Source of the DNA: an uncultured Verrucomicrobiae bacterium
Lineage (GTDB): Bacteria > Verrucomicrobiota > Verrucomicrobiia > Verrucomicrobiales > DEV007
Direction: 5' to 3'
DNA length: 6,345 nt
Assembly (NCBI GenBank): GCA_937898895.1
Contig: CALDKL010000867.1
Span: 1 to 6,345, forward strand
Shown here: positions 1 through 6,124 of the stretch, piece by piece
Numbering within the stretch: the stretch's first letter is position 1
How the letters are laid out: each line of letters starts with the position of its first letter
Notes under the pieces: model-generated
What the model was told of the DNA's origin: nothing
Database searches by the model: none
Seen by the model: only the letters and a program-made list of their open reading frames with translations
Translations under genes and position numbers: made by a program

Positions 1-119
1 GCGGGGACGGGCCGCAGCCAGTCGCAGCAGAAGGGGTGTGAGAAATGCGGGCTAGCGCCCCTCACTCTTCCAGCCACCCTGGCCCCGCCCGAGGCTTGGG
101 AAAGCCCTGTCCGGATCAT
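1..119. other. Left-edge stretch with no identifiable gene
   Basis: This stretch lies downstream of the minus-strand Rieske gene and runs off the window edge. All plus-strand frames are short. One plus-strand frame stays open from the edge to about base 174 and contains a single CxxC pair (CEKC), but it continues antisense into the Rieske gene and has no recognisable domain. A weak 5-bp hairpin (ggctt 93-97 with aagcc 102-106, loop ggga) lies just past the Rieske stop codon, without a T tract on either side. I see nothing else here. It could include the tail of a gene beginning outside the window. Confidence 0.4.
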
Positions 120-437
120 TCAGCCGAGAGGCTCCAGGGCCACCGACACCACGCCCATCTCTTCCTTTACCGGGTAAGCGGCGACCCCTTCGCGGGCCGG
201 GCCGGAAAGCACTGCCCCGGAACAGAGGGCAAATTCAGCGTAGTGCCAGGGGCAGGCAATGACACCGTTTTCGATCGGCCCAAAGGCGATCGAGGCATCG
301 GCATGCGGACAACGATCCTCCAGCGCATAGACCACTCCACCATGTCGGACGAGGGCGAGACGATGACCCTCGACGGTGTAGGGTCGGCCCTTGCCTTCCA
401 TGAGATCTTCGGAGCGGGCGACGGGATGATAGGTCAT
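120..437 (-). CDS. Rieske [2Fe-2S] ferredoxin-like protein
   Basis: This is a small soluble protein of 105 residues that should bind one Rieske-type [2Fe-2S] cluster and carry electrons in the cytoplasm. Both cluster-binding boxes are intact: C43-P-H45 and C62-P-W-H65, with 16 residues between them, giving the two Cys and two His ligands of the family. After the second box comes YAEF-ALCSGAVLSGPA, matching the usual aromatic, small-residue, glycine and proline loop that closes over the cluster. There is no signal peptide, membrane segment or oxygenase catalytic domain, so it resembles stand-alone Rieske ferredoxins of the NirD or BphA3 type, and its length is normal for those. The ATG at 437 is the only reasonable start, because an in-frame stop lies a few codons upstream; the ribosome site is weak at best. 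It lies 51 bp downstream of gluQ on the same strand, so co-transcription is plausible. The partner enzyme is not in the window and the specific role is unknown. Confidence 0.9.
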   Translation of the reverse strand: MTYHPVARSEDLMEGKGRPYTVEGHRLALVRHGGVVYALEDRCPHADASIAFGPIENGVIACPWHYAEFALCSGAVLSGPAREGVAAYPVKEEMGVVSVALEPLG

Positions 438-488
438 GACAGGCGATTCCGGATCTCACGTTTCCTGTGCTCCGTTTCCCGTCGATTG

Positions 489-1331
489 TCAAGCCGGGGG
501 AAACCCAAGCTCCTCGCGGAGAGAGGTCGAACTCATGCCAGAGTCCCGCAGGCTCTTCAGGGTGATGGCGAAGTCGCGTTTCGCGAGTCGCCTTCCCGAG
601 GCGTCGGTGAGGAGCGGGTGGTGATGATAGGTCGGGACGGGAAGACCAAGAAGCGACTGGAGCAGCCGATGGAGATGTGTCGCCTCGAACAGATCGACTC
701 CGCGGACAATGTCGGTGACTCCCTGGAGTCCGTCATCGACGACGACGGAAAGGTGATAGCTGGTGCCGATGTCTTTGCGAACGAGGACGACGTCACCGAG
801 CCGTTCAGGCCGGGCTTCCTGGGTGCCGAGCCGGGTGTCCGTCCAGAGGAGGCTGTCTCCGGCGAGGGAACGAGCTTTTTCCTGATCGAGGCGGAGTGCG
901 CAGGGGATGCCAGCGGCAAGCCGGGCGGCGCGCTCGTCTTCGGAAAGGCGGCGGCAGGTGCCGGGGTAGGGGAGATCCTCGCTGCCGTGGGGGGCTTGAC
1001 CGGCCCGTTCGATCTCGCGGCGGATGTCTGCTCGGGTGCAGAAGCACGGATAGAGCAGTCCGCGTTCCGCGAGCCGTCGGGCGGCGGCGCAATAGTCCTC
1101 GCCGTGTTCGCTTTGGAAACGGACCGGCCTTTCCCATTCGATCCCCAGCCAGGCGAGATCTTCGAAGATCCCGAGGGCGTTTTCGCGCGTGCATCGGGTC
1201 GAGTCGATGTCCTCGATGCGGAGGAGAAAGTGTCCGCCCTGTCTGCGTGCCAGGGAATAGGCCGTGAGAGCGGAAAACGCGTGCCCCTTGTGAAGCAAGC
1301 CAGTCGGGCTGGGGGCAAATCGGGTCGTCAT
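489..1331 (-). CDS. gluQ: Glutamyl-Q tRNA(Asp) synthetase
   Basis: This enzyme activates glutamate with ATP and attaches it to the queuosine base at the wobble position of tRNA(Asp), not to the tRNA 3' end. It is a paralogue of the glutamyl-tRNA synthetase catalytic domain without the anticodon-binding domain, and its 280 residues fit that truncated family. Visible motifs are RFAPSPTG at residues 4-11, the HIGH-like H14-K-G-H17, the zinc-site residues C96, C98, Y122 and C126 (the Y-x3-C spacing matches the E. coli enzyme), the DDGLQGVTDIVRGVDL segment at 199-214, and a KMSKS-like RLAKR at 248-252. I chose the ATG at 1331 because the family begins directly with TRFAPSPTG. The frame stays open for 45 more codons upstream, to an ATG at 1466, but that stretch is low in family similarity and would cover the leader. 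No Shine-Dalgarno site precedes the start. Other queuosine genes are absent from the window. Confidence 0.94.
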   Translation of the reverse strand: MTTRFAPSPTGLLHKGHAFSALTAYSLARRQGGHFLLRIEDIDSTRCTRENALGIFEDLAWLGIEWERPVRFQSEHGEDYCAAARRLAERGLLYPCFCTRADIRREIERAGQAPHGSEDLPYPGTCRRLSEDERAARLAAGIPCALRLDQEKARSLAGDSLLWTDTRLGTQEARPERLGDVVLVRKDIGTSYHLSVVVDDGLQGVTDIVRGVDLFEATHLHRLLQSLLGLPVPTYHHHPLLTDASGRRLAKRDFAITLKSLRDSGMSSTSLREELGFPPA

Positions 1332-1519
1332 GAGACGTCGGGTCGAAGGGTAGTCGAAGGGTAGGCAAGGACGGCGATTGGGGAGGGGGCCGATTCCGAT
1401 CCCCGCCCCTTCAGAATTTTGAACACCTTTGCCTCTGCCACAATCTACCGTCAAACGGCCATGCATCCGCCCGGATGGCCCGTTGACCCGGCACCCGGGG
1501 CCGTTCAGATTTCCAGTCC
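1332..1519. promoter_or_regulatory. Divergent intergenic region of gluQ and the M28 peptidase gene
   Basis: These 188 bp should hold both promoters. Toward gluQ (minus strand) a weak pair can be drawn: TTGTGG at 1438-1443 and CAAAAT at 1416-1421, spaced by 16 bp. Toward the peptidase gene there is TTGACC at 1483-1488 with a poor -10 (CAGATT, 1506-1511) at 17 bp, which would leave almost no leader. Neither is strong. The gluQ leader also holds a G/C-rich inverted repeat (1380-1388 with 1401-1409, one mismatch, 12-nt loop) and a perfect 11-bp tandem duplication (1342-1363). On the plus strand the inverted repeat is followed by TTCAGAATTTT, but no plus-strand gene ends there. The region's role as a two-way promoter region follows from gene orientation; the specific boxes are guesses. 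Confidence 0.35.
1342..1363. repeat. Perfect 11-bp tandem duplication in the gluQ leader
   Basis: The unit gtcgaagggta occurs twice back to back (1342-1352 and 1353-1363) with no mismatch. On the coding strand it ends 10 nt before the gluQ ATG, where a ribosome-binding site would normally sit. It contains no AGGAGG-like purine run on the coding strand. It may be a recent slippage duplication or a site with a role in initiation; the sequence alone cannot decide. Confidence 0.85.
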
Positions 1520-4500
1520 ATGACCTCGCTCCGTTGTTTCCAGCCCATCAAGAGGGTTCGATCCCTCCCCATACCCTGTCTGCTCCTCGCGGGAACCCTC
1601 CTCGCGGCCGAGGAGTCCCCGACTCCCACGCGCGAGGCGGAGGCGAAGGCGAAGGCAGAGGCGGCTTTGCTGACGGGGACGCGACAGCTCACCTTTGAAG
1701 GTCTCCGCGCCGGCGAAGGCTATTTTTCGGCGGACGGAACGAAAATGGTGTTCCAGAGCGAGCGCGAGCAGGGGAATCCTTTCTATCAGATCTATCGGCT
1801 CGATCTCGAGACGGGAGACACCGAGCGGATTTCTCCTGGCAGGGGCAAGACCACCTGTGCATGGATCCACCCGGATGGGAAACGCATCCTCTTTGCCTCC
1901 ACTCACGAGAATCCCGGGGCCGAGGCCCAGCAGAAATCTGAATACGCAGAGCGCGAGTCGGGCAAGGCACGAAAGTATGCGTGGGACTACGATGCGGAGT
2001 TCGACATCTACGAGACCGAGCCCGGATCGGGTGAATACCGGAACCTGACAAAGACCCAAGGCTACGACGCGGAGGGCGCGTGGTCGCCGGATGGGAAGAA
2101 ACTCGTCTTTGCCTCGAACCGCCAGGCCTACGACGGCTCGATGAGCGAGGAAGATCAGAAGGCCTTCAAACTCGACAAGAAGTTTCCCATGGAGATCTAT
2201 CTCGCCGATGCGGACGGATCGAAGGTGGAGCGACTCACCCAGGTTGATGGATACGACGGAGGACCCTTTTTCAGTGCGGACAGCAAGGAAATCTGTTGGC
2301 GTCGGTTTGATCGCAAAGGACTCGTCGCAGAAATTTTTGCAATGAACCTGGCTGATCGGAAGGAGCGCCAGCTCACGAAACTGGGGGCAATGTCGTGGGC
2401 TCCGTATTTCCATCCCAGCGGTGCGTATCTGATCTTCACGACCAACAAGCATGGTTTCGACAATTTCGAACTGTATTTGGTCGACGCGAAAGGAACGAAG
2501 GATCCGGTGAGGGTGACCCACACGGCGGGATTCGACGGACTGCCGGTCTTTTCCCCGGATGGAAAGACACTCTCGTGGACGAGTAACCGGACCCCATCCG
2601 GGCAATCGCAGATCTTTCTTGCCTCGTGGAACCACGAGGCGGCTCTGGGTCTGCTCGAAAAGAGCGGCGCGGCAGCTTCCCCGGTGACGTCTGCGCCTGA
2701 CAAACCTACCCACGCGGCTGCCGTTGCGACCTTCGCGACGAACCCGGCCATCGAGGCATCGGATCTGCGAGTGCAGCTCGAATACCTCGCCTCGCCCGAT
2801 CTGAAAGGCCGACTCACCGGCACCCCTGGGGAGCGGGCCGCGACGGAGCATGTGGCGGCGCAGTTCCGGAAATGGGGACTCGAGCCGGGCGGGGACGAGG
2901 GAAGCTACTTCCAGGAGTTCCCCTTCACCGCCGGTGTTGCGGTCGGCAAGGACAATGCGATGACCCTGCATCTCGCGGGCGAGGCTCGGAACCCGGTCGT
3001 GGAGAAGGATTGGCGACCCATTTCCTTCTCCAAAAACGGAACCCTCGCGGACACGGGAATCGTCTTTGCCGGATACGGGCTCGAGATCCCAGACGACAAG
3101 GGCGGAGAATCCTACACGAATTATTTTCACCTCGATGTGAAGGGCAAGTGGGTGATGGTGCTGCGCTACTCTCCCGAAGAGGTGCCCAAGGAGCGGCGCG
3201 AGGAAATGCAGCGACTCGCGGGTCTGCGACACAAGGCGACTCTGGCCCGCCGCAAGTTCGCTGCCGGGATCCTCTACGTGACCGGCCCGCAGACGAAAGT
3301 GAAGGAGGAACTCGTGCCGATGGAGTTCGATGCGTCGAATGCCGATTCGGGGCTGCCTGCGATCAGCATTTCCACCTCTCTTGCAAAAGAGATCGTGGCG
3401 AGGGCGGGCAAGGACCTGACCGAAATCCAGAAGGCTCTCGACAAGGGGGAGATGGTGGAGGGCTTCGAGATCCCCGAAACGAAACTCACCGCAAAAATCG
3501 ATGTCGACCAGGAGACGCGCACGGGGCGCAACGTCATCGGGATTCTCTCAGCTGGTCAGACCGGCCCACATCCGAATCCGGCGGTGATGATCGGGGCGCA
3601 CATCGACCACCTGGGTGCCGAAGCGGGGGCGGGCTCCCTCGCCCGCGAGGAGGAACGCAAACTGGCCCACCGCGGGGCCGACGACAATGCCTCGGGGGTC
3701 GCAGGCCTGCTCGAGATCGCCGAATCCCTCTCCGATCAGAGGAAACAGGGAAAACTCGACCTGAAGCGCGACATTGTCTTTGCCGCATGGTCAGGAGAGG
3801 AGATCGGCCTGCTCGGTTCTTCGTACTTTGTCAGGAAACTCGCCAAAGAATCGCTCGGCGACGAGAATGCGCCGCTCGGGCTGATCCTTTCCTCCTACCT
3901 GAACATGGACATGATCGGACGACTGCGCGAATCGCTCGTATTGCAGGGGATCGGATCGAGCGATGCCTGGAAGGGCATCATCGAGAGTCGGAACGCGCCC
4001 ATCGGCCTGCCCGTCACGATCCAGAACGACACCTATCTGCCCACCGATGCGACTCCCTTTTACCTTCGTCAGGTGCCGATCCTGAGTGCCTTCACCGGGG
4101 CGCACGAGGATTACCACACGCCGCGCGACACGCCTGACAAGATCAACTACGAAGGGGCGGCGAAGATTGCGAAACTGATGGGCCTGATCGCCCGCGGCCT
4201 CGCCGTCGATGTCGAGGCCCCGAAGTATGTGAAAGTCGATCCGCCGAAGAATCGGGGAAGCCGGGGGTTCCGGGTCTATCTCGGGACGATCCCCGACTAC
4301 AGTCAGGGCGAGATCCAGGGGGTGAAACTGAGCGGTGTGGCCGAGAAGGGGCCTGCCGGGATGGCCGGAGTGAAGGGAGGGGACATCATCGTCGGGCTCG
4401 GCGGAGAGAAGATTCTCAATATCTACGACTACACCGAGGCGATGGCCGATCTGAAAGTCGGCGAAGAGACGGAGATCACGGTGAAGCGAGGGGAAAAGGA

Positions 4501-4537
4501 GATCACCCTGAAACTGATTCCGGCCTCGCGGGATTGA
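1520..4537 (+). CDS. Exported TolB-propeller/M28 zinc aminopeptidase/PDZ protein
   Basis: This is a large exported peptidase of 1005 residues. Residues 1-30 form a Sec signal peptide: basic to R15, then a hydrophobic core, with likely cleavage after LLAA at 30. No lipobox is evident. A charged Glu/Ala/Lys linker follows (39-49). Residues about 55-370 are a TolB-like propeller with six PD40-type strands, near 67, 114, 186, 249, 295 and 342 (for example WSPDGKKLVFASN). Residues about 415-895 are an M28 metallopeptidase with a PA-like segment near 505-625. All catalytic positions are present: H694 (AHIDH), D721 (GADDNASG), general base E760 and ligand E761 (SGEEIGLLGS), D797 (NMDMIG) and H866 (YHTPRDTPD). 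A PDZ domain closes the protein (about 915-1003). The family uses two zinc ions to remove N-terminal residues from peptides; this protein's own substrate is unknown. The ATG at 1520 supplies the signal peptide and has no Shine-Dalgarno site. Confidence 0.93.
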   Translation: MTSLRCFQPIKRVRSLPIPCLLLAGTLLAAEESPTPTREAEAKAKAEAALLTGTRQLTFEGLRAGEGYFSADGTKMVFQSEREQGNPFYQIYRLDLETGDTERISPGRGKTTCAWIHPDGKRILFASTHENPGAEAQQKSEYAERESGKARKYAWDYDAEFDIYETEPGSGEYRNLTKTQGYDAEGAWSPDGKKLVFASNRQAYDGSMSEEDQKAFKLDKKFPMEIYLADADGSKVERLTQVDGYDGGPFFSADSKEICWRRFDRKGLVAEIFAMNLADRKERQLTKLGAMSWAPYFHPSGAYLIFTTNKHGFDNFELYLVDAKGTKDPVRVTHTAGFDGLPVFSPDGKTLSWTSNRTPSGQSQIFLASWNHEAALGLLEKSGAAASPVTSAPDKPTHAAAVATFATNPAIEASDLRVQLEYLASPDLKGRLTGTPGERAATEHVAAQFRKWGLEPGGDEGSYFQEFPFTAGVAVGKDNAMTLHLAGEARNPVVEKDWRPISFSKNGTLADTGIVFAGYGLEIPDDKGGESYTNYFHLDVKGKWVMVLRYSPEEVPKERREEMQRLAGLRHKATLARRKFAAGILYVTGPQTKVKEELVPMEFDASNADSGLPAISISTSLAKEIVARAGKDLTEIQKALDKGEMVEGFEIPETKLTAKIDVDQETRTGRNVIGILSAGQTGPHPNPAVMIGAHIDHLGAEAGAGSLAREEERKLAHRGADDNASGVAGLLEIAESLSDQRKQGKLDLKRDIVFAAWSGEEIGLLGSSYFVRKLAKESLGDENAPLGLILSSYLNMDMIGRLRESLVLQGIGSSDAWKGIIESRNAPIGLPVTIQNDTYLPTDATPFYLRQVPILSAFTGAHEDYHTPRDTPDKINYEGAAKIAKLMGLIARGLAVDVEAPKYVKVDPPKNRGSRGFRVYLGTIPDYSQGEIQGVKLSGVAEKGPAGMAGVKGGDIIVGLGGEKILNIYDYTEAMADLKVGEETEITVKRGEKEITLKLIPASRD
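1634..1663 (+). repeat. Five in-frame GA-rich hexamer repeats in the peptidase gene
   Basis: Five consecutive hexamers of the form gaggcg/aaggcg/aaggca lie in frame and encode the alternating EAEAKAKAEA stretch at residues 39-48, between the signal peptide and the propeller. The stretch is probably a flexible or helical charged linker. Hexamer repeats like this can gain or lose units in whole codons, so length could vary between strains without shifting the frame. Confidence 0.7.
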
Positions 4538-4538
4538 C

Positions 4539-4583
4539 CCCGGTGCCCGAGACACCGGGATCGTCTCCGCGTGACCGGGAGAC
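4539..4583. terminator. Two small hairpins between convergent genes
   Basis: The 52-bp gap between the peptidase stop codon and the stop codon of the opposite gene holds two inverted repeats. The first is cccggtg 4539-4545 with caccggg 4553-4559, a 7-bp perfect stem with a 7-nt loop, starting two bases after the plus-strand stop codon. The second is gtctcc 4563-4568 with ggagac 4578-4583, a 6-bp stem with a 9-nt loop. Neither is followed by a T tract on either strand, so they are not classic intrinsic terminators. Their position suggests a role in ending or protecting both transcripts, which is an inference. Confidence 0.35.
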
Positions 4584-4589
4584 CGTCGT

Positions 4590-6071
4590 TCAGCGAACGC
4601 CTTCCACCTCGAGATCAATGGCGTAGAATCCCGTCCGCGCTGTGAGGTAGAGTGTCTTGCCGACGAGCAGGCAGTTCGCAGGTGCTTCCGGCGGGGTGAG
4701 GCGCAGGACCTCTTTGCCTTCGGGAGAGAAGGCGAGGAGGTTTCCTTTCCAGGTCACGTAGACATTGCCGAGTTTGTCGATGCTCATGCCGTCGCTGCCG
4801 ACGGGAGCGAATTCGCGCCGCTTCGCCAATTTGCCGGGCCCCTCGATGGCATAGGCGTAGAGCTTGCCGCCGCCGGCGTCGGCGACGTAGAGAGTGGTTT
4901 CATCGGGCGAGGTGATGACTCCGTTCGGTTTCACGAGATCGGCCGCGACCTGGCTGACTTTTCCTGCTTTGTCCACGTAGTAGACGGCCTCGACATCGAT
5001 CTCACGCTCGCCGCCCTGGCCATAGCGGGGATCGGTGAAATAGAACCCGCCTTGACCATCGGGGACAAGGTCGTTGGGACTGTTGAGCTTCCTGCCCCCG
5101 AAGGAGTCGGTCAGCACCGTGACGGCCCCCAAAAAATCCGTTCGGGTGAGGCGACGATTTCCCCCTTCGCAGGCGATGAGGGCTCCGGCGGGAGTGAAGA
5201 AAAGGCCGTTCGCCTGGCCGCTCTTTTCGCGGAAGACGGTGATTTCACCCGTCTTCGGGTGATAGATGTGAATGCGTTCGTTGGGGATGTCGGAAAAATA
5301 GATCGTTCCGTCCGGGGCGAGGGCGGGGCCTTCGGTGAAGCGGAAGCCACCCGCCAGCTTGCGGAAGGCGGCACCGTCCTTCACCAGCGGACCGTCGTGC
5401 TTGTAGCGCGGAGTCTCGGGGGTGCGGTATTCGGTCTTGTCGCCGATGTCCTGGATCCTGACATTCCGATAACGGACCTTCAGCGTTTCCTCCCGGTTGC
5501 CGATGCCGTGGACTTGCAGGGCAATGAAGCCCGTCGCGGTGAGGTCGTCGACGAGGTCGGCGGCGGGGACTCCGTTGAGGAAGGTGCGGATGTGCTTGCC
5601 GATGGCCTCGATCCGGTAGTGGTTCCACTCGTTTTGTTTGAAGGCATAGCGGGCCGCAATGTTGCCCGAGTGATCGTCGAGCCAGCCTCGCCGCCCTTCG
5701 TCATAGATTCCCGCGCTCCAGCCACGGTCGGAGGGGTCAATCTCGACCTGGTAGCCGTGGACCTGGCCCTTCTTGTAGTCGGGGAGACTGTTGGAGCGGA
5801 TCTGCACTCCGCAGTTCAGTGTGGGATCGACTTTGAAATCGACCTCGAGGATGAAGTTGGCATAGTTTCGGTTCGTGCAGAGGAAGGAGTTTGGGGTTTT
5901 GGGCACGGTCGTTCCGACGATGACACCATCCTCGACCGTATATTGGGCTTCCCCTCCGCGTTGGGTCCAGCCGTCGAGAGTGTTGCCATTGAACAGATCG
6001 ACCCAGGGCGCAGGTTCGGCGGCGGCGAGGGACAGGGGAAGGAAGGCGAGGCTGAGCAGGGGGAATTTCAT
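4590..6071 (-). CDS. Exported 3-keto-disaccharide hydrolase domain/SMP-30 lactonase fusion
   Basis: This is an exported sugar-active protein of 493 residues with two domains. A Sec signal peptide (MKFPLLSLAFLPLSLAAA) is probably cleaved after A18. Residues about 21-208 match the 3-keto-disaccharide hydrolase/DUF1080 jelly-roll family: it opens with WVDLFNGNTLDGW (23-35), then NCGVQIRS, GYQVEID, EWNHYRIEAIG, FLNGV and GFIALQVHG. Residues about 228-490 form an SMP-30/gluconolactonase/LRE six-bladed propeller. The family metal-site residues are present: E247 (FTEGP), N383 (KPNGVITSPD) and D427 (GSDGMSID), as is N333 in LNSPND, expected near the substrate. The first family cleaves glycosides oxidised at C3; the second hydrolyses sugar lactones. 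Serial action on one oxidised sugar is my inference, and no C3-oxidising dehydrogenase is in the window. The ATG at 6071 gives the signal peptide and lacks a Shine-Dalgarno site. The gene converges on the peptidase gene and appears to be transcribed alone. Confidence 0.92.
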   Translation of the reverse strand: MKFPLLSLAFLPLSLAAAEPAPWVDLFNGNTLDGWTQRGGEAQYTVEDGVIVGTTVPKTPNSFLCTNRNYANFILEVDFKVDPTLNCGVQIRSNSLPDYKKGQVHGYQVEIDPSDRGWSAGIYDEGRRGWLDDHSGNIAARYAFKQNEWNHYRIEAIGKHIRTFLNGVPAADLVDDLTATGFIALQVHGIGNREETLKVRYRNVRIQDIGDKTEYRTPETPRYKHDGPLVKDGAAFRKLAGGFRFTEGPALAPDGTIYFSDIPNERIHIYHPKTGEITVFREKSGQANGLFFTPAGALIACEGGNRRLTRTDFLGAVTVLTDSFGGRKLNSPNDLVPDGQGGFYFTDPRYGQGGEREIDVEAVYYVDKAGKVSQVAADLVKPNGVITSPDETTLYVADAGGGKLYAYAIEGPGKLAKRREFAPVGSDGMSIDKLGNVYVTWKGNLLAFSPEGKEVLRLTPPEAPANCLLVGKTLYLTARTGFYAIDLEVEGVR

Positions 6072-6095
6072 GGGGAAACAGGAAGGTTTGTCAGG

Positions 6096-6124
6096 GTAGT
6101 ACCATGGGCGCGGGGCCGTGACAA
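6096..6124 (-). promoter_or_regulatory. Candidate sigma-70-like promoter of the hydrolase/SMP-30 gene
   Basis: Read on the minus strand, TTGTCA (6119-6124) matches the -35 consensus at five of six bases. It is followed after exactly 17 bp by TACTAC (6096-6101), a weak -10 preceded by TGG, as in extended -10 promoters. Transcription would begin near base 6089, giving a leader of about 18 nt before the ATG at 6071. The spacing and -35 are good and the -10 is poor, so this is a plausible but unproven promoter. The downstream leader (CTTCCTGTTTCCCC) is pyrimidine-rich and contains no ribosome-binding purine run. Confidence 0.4.

Noticed and set aside
93..106. A 5-bp hairpin just after the Rieske stop codon as a terminator
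   Set aside because: The stem is short and no T tract follows it on the minus strand.
45..1364. A plus-strand open frame of 439 codons covering the region opposite gluQ and the Rieske gene
   Set aside because: It spans two well-supported genes in antisense, has no recognisable domain, and such mirrored frames are common in GC-rich coding DNA.
1332..1466. A 45-codon N-terminal extension of gluQ from an ATG at 1466
   Set aside because: The family starts at the TRFAPSPTG motif, the extra residues look like translated leader with a G/C-rich inverted repeat and an 11-bp tandem duplication, and the ATG at 1331 fits exactly.
1505..3232. A minus-strand open frame of 575 codons opposite the M28 peptidase gene
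   Set aside because: It is antisense to clear propeller and peptidase coding sequence, is rich in Arg and Leu without domain motifs, and is best explained by codon bias of the real gene.
2872..4137. A second plus-strand frame of 421 codons inside the peptidase gene
   Set aside because: It is an out-of-frame reading of the M28 domain, very rich in Arg and Gly, with no family resemblance.
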